Below the pieces are notes generated by a model, which saw only the letters and a list, made by a program, of their open reading frames with translations, ran no database searches and was not told the origin of the DNA. A stretch of DNA of 59,078 nucleotides from contig JAEYOW010000029.1 of assembly GCA_023411375.1 (NCBI GenBank), positions 1-59,078 on the forward strand, in the 5' to 3' direction. A program made the translations under genes and the position numbers. This document shows, piece after piece, positions 34,314-43,138 of this stretch. Source of the stretch: Bacillota bacterium (GTDB taxonomy: Bacteria; Bacillota; Clostridia; Christensenellales; Aristaeellaceae). Each line of letters opens with the position of its first letter. The first letter of the stretch is position 1.

Positions 34314-35129
34314 ATGGAAAACGGCATATCACAGGTTCGGCAATACTACGATGAGAACGCCGTCAGGGAATGGACGCGTCTTGAGGAGCACCCCTTCGAG
34401 TTTTTGTTGACGGTCTACATGCTGGAAAAGTACATTCGCCCCGGCGACCGCGTGCTGGATATCGGCGGCGGACCGGGGCGTTACGCCATCCATCTTGCCA
34501 AAATGGGCTGCCGGGTCGCGCTTGTCGACCTGTCTGAAAGCAATATCGCCTTGGCGCGCGAAAAGGCCGCCGAGGCGGGCGTAACGCTCGAGACCCGCGT
34601 TTCCAACTGCCTGGAGCTGGACGCGCTACCGCTTGGCGAGTACGACCATGTGCTGCTGATGGGTCCGCTTTACCACCTGCTGGAGGAGGCCGACCGTATC
34701 CGGACCGTGGAGCTGGCGCTTGACCGGCTCAAGCCCGGCGGGCTATTCTATGCCTCCTTCATCCTGCTGTTCGCGGGCGTGATTTACGACCTGAAAAACG
34801 GCGGCTTCATCGTTCATGACTCCGCCGACCCGTTCCTCTCGCGTCTGCTCTCCGCGCTTGAAACCGGGGATAACTATACCGGCCCGGCGTTTACCAGCGC
34901 ATGCTTCTATCATCAAAATCAAATTTTGCCCTTTATGGAGCGCTTCCCGCTGAAAAAGCTGCACCTTTTCGGACAGGAGGGTATTCTCGCGCCAAACGAG
35001 CGGGAGATTCTCGCGCGCGACCAGACGGAGATCGACTGCTGGCTGATGCTTGCGAAGCGTTTTTTGGAGCTGCCGGAGTTGCTTGCCTACTCCGAGCACG
35101 CCATGTATATCGGCAAAAAGCTTGAATGA
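34314..35129 (+). CDS. Class I SAM-dependent methyltransferase
   Basis: This 271-residue methyltransferase has motif I VLDIGGGPGRYAIHLAKMG at about residues 45-63, motif II ALVDLSESNIALA and a motif-IV-like DHVLLMGPLYHLLEE. The start at MENGISQVRQYYDENA has GGAGGG upstream and its own promoter. Substrate unknown; the N-terminal YYDENAVREWTRLEEHPFEF pattern is common in Clostridia methyltransferases. An earlier in-frame start at 34206 would lie within the pseudogene and is rejected. Confidence 0.88.
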   Translation: MENGISQVRQYYDENAVREWTRLEEHPFEFLLTVYMLEKYIRPGDRVLDIGGGPGRYAIHLAKMGCRVALVDLSESNIALAREKAAEAGVTLETRVSNCLELDALPLGEYDHVLLMGPLYHLLEEADRIRTVELALDRLKPGGLFYASFILLFAGVIYDLKNGGFIVHDSADPFLSRLLSALETGDNYTGPAFTSACFYHQNQILPFMERFPLKKLHLFGQEGILAPNEREILARDQTEIDCWLMLAKRFLELPELLAYSEHAMYIGKKLE

Positions 35130-35133
35130 CCGT

Positions 35134-35162
35134 TTGCTTCCCCCGCGTATGGATGGTATAAT
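35134..35162 (+). promoter_or_regulatory. Promoter for glutamate-synthase-like gene
   Basis: TTGCTT (35134-35139), 17 nt, TATAAT (35157-35162), about 50 nt before the start codon. Confidence 0.6.
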
Positions 35163-35212
35163 AAAGCACCACAGGTTTTCCCCGCGCGTGTCCATACAAA
35201 GGAGGAAGCAGC

Positions 35213-36622
35213 ATGGCAAAATACAGGTGCGACATCTGTGGCTATGTTTTTGACGAGGAGAAGGAAGGCCGGCTGTTTTCCTCCCTGAAGGCATGTCCCG
35301 CATGCTTTCAAGACGTCAGTTTCTTATTAAAACTGGATAACGGGCCGGCCGCGCCCGTAAAAGCGATGGCTGCCGGCACCCCCTCCCCTTTAGCGAACGT
35401 GCTTGACTATCCTGCTCAAACCGCCCGGGTGGACAGGGATTGCCGCTATATGGCGGAAATTCACCAGATGGCGGTCACGGGCAAGCCCATCATCGAGGCC
35501 ATGGGCACGCGTTTGCCCATGCCCGGCTGGGACGACGTGCTCCTGCTCGGCGCGCAGCTCAATCCGCCGCCGCTTTCAGAGCACGCGCCGGTGGATACGT
35601 CCGTGGTGATTGGCAAGCATGCTAAAAAGCCCTTAATACTGGAAAACCCGGTCTATATCTCGCATATGTCCTTTGGTGCGCTGTCGCGGGAGACGAAAAT
35701 CGCGCTCGCGCGCGGCAGCGCCATGGCGCATGCGGCCATGTGCAGCGGCGAAGGCGGCATTTTGCCGGAGGAAATGGCCGCCGCCGGGCAATACATTTTT
35801 GAGTACGTGCCCAACCTGTACAGCGTGACGGACGAAAATCTGCAAAACGCCGACGCCATCGAGATTAAAATTGGCCAGGGCACCAAGCCCGGAATGGGCG
35901 GGCACCTGCCCGGCGGCAAGGTCACGCCCGAAATTGCCCAGATCAGAAACAAGCCGCCCGGGCAGGATGTAATCAGCCCGTCCAAATTTCCGGGCATTAA
36001 CACCAGAGAGGATTTGCGCGCTTTGGTCGGCGAGCTTCGCCAGCGTTCCGGAGGCCGCCCCATCGGCATTAAAATCGCGGCCAGCAAGATCGAAAAGGAT
36101 CTTGAGTGCTGCGTATTCGCGAAGCCGGACTTTATCACGGTGGATGGGCGCGGCGGCGCCACGGGCGCAAGTCCGCGCCTTGTGCGCGATTCCACCAGCG
36201 TGCCGACGCTTTACGCCCTTTACCGCGCCCGTAAATTCCTCAACGATGCAAAGAGCGACATTGCCCTGGTGATCACCGGCGGGCTGCGCGTTTCCGCCGA
36301 CTTTGCCAAGGCCTTCGCCATGGGCGCGGACGCGGTCGCCATTGCCTCCGCCGCGCTGATTGCCGCCGCGTGCCAGCAGTACCGCATCTGCGGCGGCGGA
36401 AATTGTCCTGTGGGGGTCGCCACGCAGGACCCCGAGCTTCGCGCGCGCTTTCAGGGCGACGCGGCAGCGCGGAGGGTCGCCAACTTCCTCAATTGTTCGC
36501 TTGACGAGCTTAAAACCTTCGCACGCATCACCGGCCACAGCAGGCTCCACGACCTGTGCGTGGATGATCTATGCACCACAAACCGCGAGATATCGGAGTT
36601 TACCAACATTCCCCACGCTTAA
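35213..36622 (+). CDS. Glutamate-synthase-like FMN protein with rubredoxin-type N-terminus
   Basis: The first 40 residues form a rubredoxin-like metal site (C6, C9, C28, C31: RCDICGYVF...ACPACF). The rest is the FMN-binding TIM barrel of the glutamate synthase large subunit: MSFGALSRETKIALARG, GQGTKPGMGGHLPGGKV, SPSKFPGI, KIAASKIEKD and a C-x5-C-x4-C 3Fe-4S-type motif in CQQYRICGGGNCPVGVATQ. There is no glutaminase domain. Such truncated GltB-like proteins may reduce or aminate an unknown substrate using electrons from the rubredoxin-like part. 22 bases separate it from purB, with which it is probably co-transcribed. Confidence 0.85.
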   Translation: MAKYRCDICGYVFDEEKEGRLFSSLKACPACFQDVSFLLKLDNGPAAPVKAMAAGTPSPLANVLDYPAQTARVDRDCRYMAEIHQMAVTGKPIIEAMGTRLPMPGWDDVLLLGAQLNPPPLSEHAPVDTSVVIGKHAKKPLILENPVYISHMSFGALSRETKIALARGSAMAHAAMCSGEGGILPEEMAAAGQYIFEYVPNLYSVTDENLQNADAIEIKIGQGTKPGMGGHLPGGKVTPEIAQIRNKPPGQDVISPSKFPGINTREDLRALVGELRQRSGGRPIGIKIAASKIEKDLECCVFAKPDFITVDGRGGATGASPRLVRDSTSVPTLYALYRARKFLNDAKSDIALVITGGLRVSADFAKAFAMGADAVAIASAALIAAACQQYRICGGGNCPVGVATQDPELRARFQGDAAARRVANFLNCSLDELKTFARITGHSRLHDLCVDDLCTTNREISEFTNIPHA

Positions 36623-36644
36623 AACGCTTTAGGAGGTTTTCCCC

Positions 36645-38081
36645 ATGCCCGACCATTCCGGATACATCAGCCCCTTTTCCACCCGCTATGCCAGCCCGGA
36701 GATGCAGTTTACCTTTTCGGAGGATAACAAATTCCGCACCTGGCGCAGGCTGTGGATTGCCTTGGCGCGAGCCGAAAAACGGCAGGGCCTGCCCATCACC
36801 GACGAGCAGATCGCCGAGCTCACTGCCCACAGGGACGACATCAATTACGAGGACGCCCAGCGCCGCGAGCGCGAATGCCGCCATGATGTGATGAGCCACG
36901 TCTACGCCTACGGCCTCCAATGCCCGGGCGCGAAGGGCATCATCCACCTGGGGGCGACAAGTTGCTACGTGGGCGACAATACCGACGTCATCGTTATGAA
37001 GCAGGGGCTCCAAATCGTACGCCGGAAGCTTCTGAACGTCATGGACCTGCTGGCGCGCTTCGCGGATAAATACAAGGGTATGCCCGCGCTGGCCTACACA
37101 CACCTCCAGCCCGCGCAGCTGACCACGGTCGGCAAGCGCGCCACCCTGTGGCTTAACGAGTTGTATATGGATTTTGAGGAAATTGAACACCGAATCCAGG
37201 CCCTCGCGCTGCTGGGCAGCAAGGGCACCACAGGCACCCAGGCCAGCTTTATGGAGCTTTTTGGCGGCGACAGCCACAAAATCAAACAGGTGGAGGAGGA
37301 TATCGCCGCCGAGATGGGCTTTAACCGCGTTGTGCCCGTCAGCGGGCAGACCTATAGCCGTAAGATGGATTATATGGTTGTCAGCACGCTTTCCGGCATC
37401 GCGCAAAGCGCCAGCAAGTTCAGCTACGATATGCGGCTGCTCCAAAATTTCAAAGAGATGGAGGAGCCCTTCGAGGCCGCGCAGATCGGCTCCTCGGCCA
37501 TGCCGTACAAGCGTAACCCCATGCGCTCGGAGCGCATTACGTCTCTCAGCCGCTATGTGATGGTGGACGCGCTTAACGCCGCCATCACCGCCGGAACCCA
37601 GTGGTTTGAGCGCACACTGGACGACAGCGCCAACCGCCGCATCGCCGTGAGCGAAGCGTTCCTGGGGATTGACGCCATCCTGAATATCATGATGAACGTA
37701 TGCGACGGCCTTGTGGTGTACGAAAAGGTGGTTCACGCCCGCGTAATGAACGAACTGCCCTTTATGGCGACCGAAAACATTATGATGGACGCGGTCAAGA
37801 AGGGCGGCGACCGCCAGCAGCTTCACGAAAAGCTGCGCGTACACAGCCAGGCGGCTGCAAGGGTGGTCAAGGAGGAGGGCGGCAGGAACGATCTGATCGA
37901 CCGCATCGTAAATGATCCCGCCTTCATGGTCACGCGCAGCGAGGTGGAACAGATTCTTGACCCCGTCAACTTCATTGGCAGGAGCAGGGAGCAGGTGGAG
38001 GAGTTTTTAAGCGAAATCATCTTGCCCGTGCTGGAGAAAAACCGGGATGTGCTGGGAGAGAAGCAGGAACTGAGCGTGTAA
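36645..38081 (+). CDS. purB: Adenylosuccinate lyase PurB
   Basis: This 478-residue fumarase/aspartase-superfamily enzyme cleaves SAICAR and adenylosuccinate. Signatures are RHDVMSHVYAYG, IHLGATSCYVGDNTDV, YTHLQPAQLTTVGKR and the catalytic loop GSSAMPYKRNPMRSERI at about residues 282-298. This is the long form typical of many Clostridia. TAGGAGG is eight bases upstream. It completes the path to AICAR and AMP but is transcribed apart from the main operon, behind the GltB-like gene. Confidence 0.96.
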   Translation: MPDHSGYISPFSTRYASPEMQFTFSEDNKFRTWRRLWIALARAEKRQGLPITDEQIAELTAHRDDINYEDAQRRERECRHDVMSHVYAYGLQCPGAKGIIHLGATSCYVGDNTDVIVMKQGLQIVRRKLLNVMDLLARFADKYKGMPALAYTHLQPAQLTTVGKRATLWLNELYMDFEEIEHRIQALALLGSKGTTGTQASFMELFGGDSHKIKQVEEDIAAEMGFNRVVPVSGQTYSRKMDYMVVSTLSGIAQSASKFSYDMRLLQNFKEMEEPFEAAQIGSSAMPYKRNPMRSERITSLSRYVMVDALNAAITAGTQWFERTLDDSANRRIAVSEAFLGIDAILNIMMNVCDGLVVYEKVVHARVMNELPFMATENIMMDAVKKGGDRQQLHEKLRVHSQAAARVVKEEGGRNDLIDRIVNDPAFMVTRSEVEQILDPVNFIGRSREQVEEFLSEIILPVLEKNRDVLGEKQELSV

Positions 38082-38092
38082 TTTCGGGTATG

Positions 38093-38140
38093 CCAAAAGG
38101 CCGGCGTGTGGGAAAGAGCCCCCACACGCCGGCCTTTTGG
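38093..38140. terminator. Bidirectional terminator after purB
   Basis: A perfect 20-bp inverted repeat, CCAAAAGGCCGGCGTGTGGG and its complement, with an 8-nt loop. It sits between convergent purB and the minus-strand gene at 38151, with CCTTTTGG providing the U-rich arm in both directions. Confidence 0.9.
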
Positions 38141-38150
38141 ATATCAGCGC

Positions 38151-38579
38151 CTACAAAAACGCCTTCATCCGTTCCACATTCGCCTCCTGCGTTTCCAAAA
38201 GCTGCTGCCCAAGCTCGCGCGCCTGCTCGCCGCCGCTTTGGAAATCCTTCAGGTGCTTAATGGTTTTAGTGATTCCCATGGTTGTGCCCTCAATCGTCAT
38301 CTCGGCGATTTTAGAAGGCGAATCATTCACCGCCAGTTTTCCGGCGGCCATCCAGTCGGCGGACGTTTTGGCGACGGCACCCGCGCCGCCGGGTTTTTCG
38401 CCTTTCTGTGTAATCATGGTTTCCGCCAAATCGCGCAACCTGCCGTATTCGCCCTGTTGCCTCTCCAGTTCCTTTTGCAGCGGTGCTTGTTTTACATGGC
38501 CCATGACCGAGTCGATGCCCGCGCAGCCCATGTCAGCCGTCTTATAGATGTATTGCAGCAGCTCCATTTCAGGATGCAT
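38151..38579 (-). CDS. Small all-helical protein of unknown function
   Basis: This 142-residue protein has no signal peptide. Sequence periodicity suggests a four-helix bundle: residues 1-30 (MELLQYIYKTADMG), 28-58, 75-105 (TIEGTTMGITKTIKHLKD) and 110-140 (EQARELGQQLLETQEANVER). It resembles ferritin-like or coat-associated helical proteins in layout, but no metal-ligand ExxH motif is visible. The start has GAGGTGA upstream. It is convergent with purB behind a strong terminator. I do not recognise a named family. Confidence 0.7.
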   Translation of the reverse strand: MHPEMELLQYIYKTADMGCAGIDSVMGHVKQAPLQKELERQQGEYGRLRDLAETMITQKGEKPGGAGAVAKTSADWMAAGKLAVNDSPSKIAEMTIEGTTMGITKTIKHLKDFQSGGEQARELGQQLLETQEANVERMKAFL

Positions 38580-38674
38580 ATTCCATCACCTCAAAGACTA
38601 GTGTGGCTGAAAAAACGCCGCCGCATACAGCAATAAAATGGCTTGACGGACAAAGCCGTATCATCGCGCCTTTT

Positions 38675-40726
38675 CTATCGCAGAACCTCAATCTCCGTTT
38701 CAAAAAAGCGCTCCTGAAAATCAACCGCGCGCCTGATTTCCAGTTCCGTCGCGCGCGTCCCCGGAGCCGCGACCACCCACTTGTCCTCCACGTCGTTGAG
38801 CCTGTGGACGACGGCGATCACCTCGCCCTCAAACCACTCCACAGGCGTTGTTACGCCATAGAGATACGCGTCCTGCCATTCGTTGTCGGCGGCGAGCACG
38901 TCCTGTACATAGCCATAATTCAGCAAATATTCAAGCTCCTGATGCTCAGGATGCTTCGTGCCCAGCCGCCGGTCCACCGTAACGGCAACTGTTTTGCCAA
39001 GAGGCGAATCGCGCCACGCCGCCTCCGGTTCCGAATCGATGATTTCCGGCGCTTTCACACTTCCACACCGCTCAGAGGCGCTTTGCGCAGGGAGATTTCC
39101 AGCGCATTTTTCCAGCGGCCTGCCGTCTTCGTCATTCAGCCGGCGCGCGCACAGCCCGCCGCCCACAGCGCCGAGGTATTCGCACAAATCGGTCGCCAGC
39201 ATGCCCCGTTCGCCAAAGCGCTTCTCCGCCGCCTCGCCAGCCAGCCCATGCAACGCGCAGGCGGCTTGCAAAAGTTGCAAATCATTTACCGCATACGCGC
39301 CCGCCCGGCGGCCTGCCAGCAGCGCGGCCAGCACGCCCGTCAGCGCGTCTCCGCTTCCGCCCTTTGCCATAGCGGGGGTGCCAAAGGGGTTTAGTCCCAA
39401 GCCTTCCGGCGCGGCCAGCACGCTAGACGCGCCCTTGAGCACCGCCGCCGCCCCAAAACGGTTCCGCAGGCAATGCGCCGCGCTTACCGGATCGCGCACA
39501 ATTTCAGCCGTTTCCCGGCCCAAAAGCCGCGCCGCCTCGGCGGGATGCGGCGTAAGCACAACATGGGAAAGCGGTAAATTGAGCGTGCCGCCCGCGCTTG
39601 TCCCCAGCAGCGCCGCCAACAGATTGAGAGCGTCCGCATCCAGCACGGCGGGCAACTCGTGCGCCGCCAGGTAGGCAAGCAGCCTGTTGAGCAGGGCGGC
39701 GGCAACCGCCCCCTTGCCCAGTCCACAACCCGCGCCGAGCGCCGACGCGCTTTCCAGGGCTTCCTCAAGCAGCGCCCATGCGCGCCCGGCATCGTTCCCC
39801 GGCAAGGGAATGCACGTAGCGCAGGGACACAGCGTCTGCACAATTCCCACAATTTCCTCCGGGCATGCGACCGTTACCAGGCCGGCCCCGGAGCGTAGGG
39901 CCGCCGTCGCGCAAATTGCCGCCGCGCCCGCCATGCCCGTGCTGCCCGTCCAAAGCAGCACGCGGCCGTAGCTTCCCTTATGGCTTACGCGCCTGCGGCT
40001 TGGCAGCAGAGCCGGCAAATCCCGCTCTTCCAATACAAAAAAGCCGTTCGCGTCATCCAAATTGGCCGCGGGTGGGCTGGAAAGGCCGATGTCCGCAACG
40101 CTCACACATCCGGCGCAATCCGGCCCCTCTCCCAGATACAGCCCCGGCTTGGGCCTGTGGAAGGTAACGGTTTTTGAAGCGCGAATGGCCGCGCCCATCA
40201 CCACGCCTGTTTCACCGTTCAGCCCCGATGGGATATCCACCGCGACTACCTGTACGCCGCTTGCGTTTACAGTCTGGCATAGGGCTGCGGCCATCCCCAC
40301 CAGCGGGCGCGAAAGTCCCGTGCCAAACATCGCGTCAATCACGCAGCACGTACGCTCCGGCAGCGCGGGTGGCGCTTCTCCCTCCAGCCGCCGCAGCGCG
40401 ATTCGCCTTCCGCCTGCAGATTCTTGCAGCTTGCCAAGCTCCCGCCGCGCGTCGGGCGAAAGCTCTCCTTGCAATATCCAGCATTCCCCGGAAAAGCTCT
40501 CGTCCCCCTCCGCCAGCATGCGCATGGCTGCCAGCCCGTCGCCGCCGTTATTGCCCGTGCCGCAAACACATATGACCGTTCCCGGCCGGCCGGCGCACAG
40601 GCGCGCCACGGTGCGGGCCACCTGCGCGGCGGCGCGTTCCATCAGCATTTCTCCCGTTATGTCCGTGCGCTCCATCACGAGGGTTTCCACGCGCCTCATC
40701 TCGCCGGGGGTGATGGTTTTGTGCAT
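38675..40726 (-). CDS. nnr: NAD(P)HX epimerase-dehydratase fused to inorganic-pyrophosphatase-like domain
   Basis: This is one uninterrupted 683-codon frame. Residues 1 to ~210 are the NnrE epimerase (CGTGNNGGDGLAAMRML; AVDIPSGLNGETG). Residues ~230-535 are the NnrD ADP-dependent dehydratase (SHKGSYGRVLLWTGS; GGSGDALTGVLAALLAGR). After a variable linker, residues ~577-683 match the short Clostridia-type inorganic pyrophosphatase family: GKTVAVTVDRRLGTKHPEHQ, YLLNYGYVQDVLAADNEWQD, VIAVVHRLNDVEDKWVVA and FQERFFETEI. NnrED repairs hydrated NADH and NADPH. A C-terminal pyrophosphatase-like fusion is not a standard arrangement. GGGAGG precedes the ATG; acpS lies 14 bases upstream. Confidence 0.9.
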   Translation of the reverse strand: MHKTITPGEMRRVETLVMERTDITGEMLMERAAAQVARTVARLCAGRPGTVICVCGTGNNGGDGLAAMRMLAEGDESFSGECWILQGELSPDARRELGKLQESAGGRRIALRRLEGEAPPALPERTCCVIDAMFGTGLSRPLVGMAAALCQTVNASGVQVVAVDIPSGLNGETGVVMGAAIRASKTVTFHRPKPGLYLGEGPDCAGCVSVADIGLSSPPAANLDDANGFFVLEERDLPALLPSRRRVSHKGSYGRVLLWTGSTGMAGAAAICATAALRSGAGLVTVACPEEIVGIVQTLCPCATCIPLPGNDAGRAWALLEEALESASALGAGCGLGKGAVAAALLNRLLAYLAAHELPAVLDADALNLLAALLGTSAGGTLNLPLSHVVLTPHPAEAARLLGRETAEIVRDPVSAAHCLRNRFGAAAVLKGASSVLAAPEGLGLNPFGTPAMAKGGSGDALTGVLAALLAGRRAGAYAVNDLQLLQAACALHGLAGEAAEKRFGERGMLATDLCEYLGAVGGGLCARRLNDEDGRPLEKCAGNLPAQSASERCGSVKAPEIIDSEPEAAWRDSPLGKTVAVTVDRRLGTKHPEHQELEYLLNYGYVQDVLAADNEWQDAYLYGVTTPVEWFEGEVIAVVHRLNDVEDKWVVAAPGTRATELEIRRAVDFQERFFETEIEVLR

Positions 40727-40740
40727 ATCCGCACGCCTCC

Positions 40741-41112
40741 CTACTCAATCACGCAAATCGCGCCGGCCATGCCCGACTCATGCGTCAGCGTCAAGTGCGT
40801 CCGGACCGCGCCAAGTTCCGCCAGCTTCTCCACAGCCGCGCCAAGGAGCGCATAGCGCGGAGCGCCCCGGTCGTCATGCGCCACGCCGATCTCGTTCAAC
40901 GCAACGCCTCCGCCCAGCCCCAGGCCCGCCGCCTTTAAAAAAGCCTCCTTGGCCGCGAACATCGCGGCGGCGCTGGCCGCGCCCGCATTTCCCTTTGCCG
41001 CCACATACGCCCGTTCTTCCTCGGTAAAAAAGCGCCGCAAAAAGGCGTCGCCCTTTTGCAGCATCCGTTCGATGCGGGCGATCTCGCACAGGTCGAGCCC
41101 AAGCCCAATCAT
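40741..41112 (-). CDS. acpS: Holo-ACP synthase AcpS
   Basis: This 123-residue 4'-phosphopantetheinyl transferase attaches the prosthetic group to acyl carrier protein. It begins MIGLGLDLCEIARIERML with the Asp metal ligand, and carries FFTEEERAYV and the FAAKEAFLKAAGLGL motif whose Glu and Lys bind CoA and Mg. It overlaps the upstream peptidase gene (ATGA) and precedes nnr; acpS next to nnr is common in Firmicutes. Confidence 0.95.
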   Translation of the reverse strand: MIGLGLDLCEIARIERMLQKGDAFLRRFFTEEERAYVAAKGNAGAASAAAMFAAKEAFLKAAGLGLGGGVALNEIGVAHDDRGAPRYALLGAAVEKLAELGAVRTHLTLTHESGMAGAICVIE

Positions 41113-42074
41113 GCGTCACGCCCCATATGCGCCGCGTTGCAAATTGCGCGCGCCATCACCTCGGCGGCGGCGGCGCAAAGCTGAATCTGATTCACGTCCA
41201 CGTCCACGCGTCCGGTCGCAAGCGCAAACACCGTATCCCCGTCCATCTGCGTATGAACCGGACGGATGGCGCGGGCAAGCCCGTCGTGCGCACAGGTCGC
41301 GAGCCGCTGCGCCTGCGCCTTTGTCAGGGTCGCGTCCGTAGCGATTACGGCAATGGTGGTATTTTGGCCCGTAGAGGTCGGTATTTTCAGCATATCCGGC
41401 ACGGGGACGGCCCCACATAGCAGGCTTTCGCACAGCACGGGCTGGCCGTCCGGCAAATGTCCGCAGGCGAGCGCCTTGCCGTTACGAATGTCGAACACGT
41501 CGCCGCACGCGTTGACCGCGGCGATCGCGCCCACAGTCACGCCGCAGGCAAGGCGGATGCTCGCCGTGCCCACGCCGCTTTGGGCGGGCACAGTGCCCGG
41601 AACCAGTTTGCCGACCGTCGCGCCCGTGCCCGCGCCGTAAGCGCCCTGCCGCACCTCCTTGGAGGCCGCCCGGCACGCCGCGGCGCCCATCGCCGCATCC
41701 GGCCGCACATGCGCGTCGCCAACCGCCAGATCATACAATACGGCGGCGGGCACGATCGGCACGCGGCAAACGCCCATGTCCAGCCCGACGTCATGCTTTT
41801 CAAGAAACGCCATCACGCCCGTGGCGGCGGCCAGCCCATAGGCGCTTCCGCCGGAAAGCACCACGGCGTTTGCGTTTTCGACCGTATTTTCCGGTTTGCA
41901 CAGGTCCGTCTCGCGCGTGCCGGGAGCCGCGCCGCGCACATCCGCGCCGACGACCGCCCCGTCATGGCTAACAAGCACGACCGTAACGCCCGTTCTGGCC
42001 TCGCGGTTTTCCGCCTGTCCCACGCGGATGCCATGCACGTCCGTGATGCTTCCTTCAAAAATTGGTTGCTTCAT
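41109..42074 (-). CDS. P1-family (S58/DmpA-like) self-processing peptidase
   Basis: This 321-residue Ntn-type hydrolase has GITDVHGIRVGQ-like opening (ITDVHGIRVGQAENREA), VVLSGGSAYGLAAATGVM and GAGTGATVGKLVPGT. The family self-cleaves before a nucleophilic Ser or Thr; the likely site here is Asn238-Thr239 in GQNTTIAVIATDATL. Relatives are aminopeptidases for D-amino acids or beta-peptides. It lies between birA and acpS and overlaps acpS by four bases. The substrate is unknown. Confidence 0.9.
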   Translation of the reverse strand: MKQPIFEGSITDVHGIRVGQAENREARTGVTVVLVSHDGAVVGADVRGAAPGTRETDLCKPENTVENANAVVLSGGSAYGLAAATGVMAFLEKHDVGLDMGVCRVPIVPAAVLYDLAVGDAHVRPDAAMGAAACRAASKEVRQGAYGAGTGATVGKLVPGTVPAQSGVGTASIRLACGVTVGAIAAVNACGDVFDIRNGKALACGHLPDGQPVLCESLLCGAVPVPDMLKIPTSTGQNTTIAVIATDATLTKAQAQRLATCAHDGLARAIRPVHTQMDGDTVFALATGRVDVDVNQIQLCAAAAEVMARAICNAAHMGRDA

Positions 42075-42136
42075 TTTTGACGCTCCTCACTTTCTATGTT
42101 TAAAACTACTTCGTAAGCTTAACACAGGCCGCGCCT

Positions 42137-43132
42137 CTACACATACCCCATCATCCCCCGGACGCTCACATCGCCGCTCAGCACCCGCCGTTCTTGCCCG
42201 TCCCCGTCCTCCACCAGCAATGCGCCGGTTTCATCAATGCGCCTGGCAACGCCCGCAAAATCCACATTCGCGCCGGTTACGCGCACGCGCGCGCCCAGCG
42301 TCACCGAGCGTCGAAGGTACTCGTCCATCAGGCCCTCAAGGCCGTCCCGCACCAACGCGTCCACCGCGTCCTCCATACGCCTCAGGTAGGCGCACAGCAG
42401 CGTTCGGCGGCAAATGGGCGACGTTTCCCCATTCTCCCGCCGAAGCTCCAAAAGCATGGAGGTCGCCTTCTGCGCAAGCTCCCCCTCAAACGCCGTCTGG
42501 TTGACGTTGACGCCCACTCCCGGTATGATAAACTCAATCCCGTCCATATCCGCCGACAGTTCGCACAGGATTCCCACGCATTTTTTGCCGTTCAGCACCA
42601 CGTCGTTGGGCCATTTGATACCGGGACGAAGCGTCGGGCATACGTCCTCAATGGCTTGCGACACCGCAACTGCAGCCGCGAGGGTACACAGCTGCGCCTG
42701 TTCCACCGGCATTTGGGGCCTCAGCACCATCGACTGCATCAGCGCCTCCCCGGCGGGCGTCTCCCACGCACGCTGTAGCCTTCCTTTTCCCGCCGTCTGA
42801 AAATCGCACACGGCAAGGCTGCCGTGCGGCGCGCCCGCGCGAGCCATCTCCTTGGCTCGCGTGTTGGTGCTGGTCATCTCCGGCTCATAGCAAATCTCGC
42901 CCCGCCCTGCCCAGCGGGTATTTAACTCTTTTAATACATAGCCCGGCAGCAGGCTTCCCGGAGCGGGTTCCAGCCGGTAGCCGCGCTTACCGCCGGAGAT
43001 GATCGCGTACCCTTCCTCTCGCAGCTTTTCCATGCGCTTCCACACCGCGCCGCGCGTCATGAAAAGCTCCGCGCACAGCTGTTCGCCGGAGATATATTCC
43101 GTTGTGGACAGCATTTTAAGCAATGGTTCCAT
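42137..43132 (-). CDS. birA: Bifunctional biotin ligase/biotin operon repressor BirA
   Basis: This 331-residue protein has an N-terminal winged helix (residues 1-60: YISGEQLCAELFMTRGAVWKR), then the ligase core with TSTNTRAKEMAR, the biotinyl-AMP loop KGRLQRAWETPAGEAL and KWPNDVVLNGKKCVGIL, and a C-terminal SH3-like cap (SVTLGARVRV). It charges biotin carboxylases and represses biotin genes. No BirA operator was identified in this window. The gene starts 6 bases after the queH stop with GGAGGAA as RBS. Confidence 0.95.
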   Translation of the reverse strand: MEPLLKMLSTTEYISGEQLCAELFMTRGAVWKRMEKLREEGYAIISGGKRGYRLEPAPGSLLPGYVLKELNTRWAGRGEICYEPEMTSTNTRAKEMARAGAPHGSLAVCDFQTAGKGRLQRAWETPAGEALMQSMVLRPQMPVEQAQLCTLAAAVAVSQAIEDVCPTLRPGIKWPNDVVLNGKKCVGILCELSADMDGIEFIIPGVGVNVNQTAFEGELAQKATSMLLELRRENGETSPICRRTLLCAYLRRMEDAVDALVRDGLEGLMDEYLRRSVTLGARVRVTGANVDFAGVARRIDETGALLVEDGDGQERRVLSGDVSVRGMMGYV

Positions 43133-43138
43133 ATCGCC

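Noticed and set aside
36600..37844. 414-codon minus-strand frame opposite purB
   Set aside because: purB is unmistakable on the plus strand; the antisense frame reflects GC-rich codon bias.
38678..39070. Separate pyrophosphatase gene after nnrD
   Set aside because: No stop codon separates it from NnrD, and the only internal alternative start is a GTG without a good RBS, so a fusion is the simpler reading.
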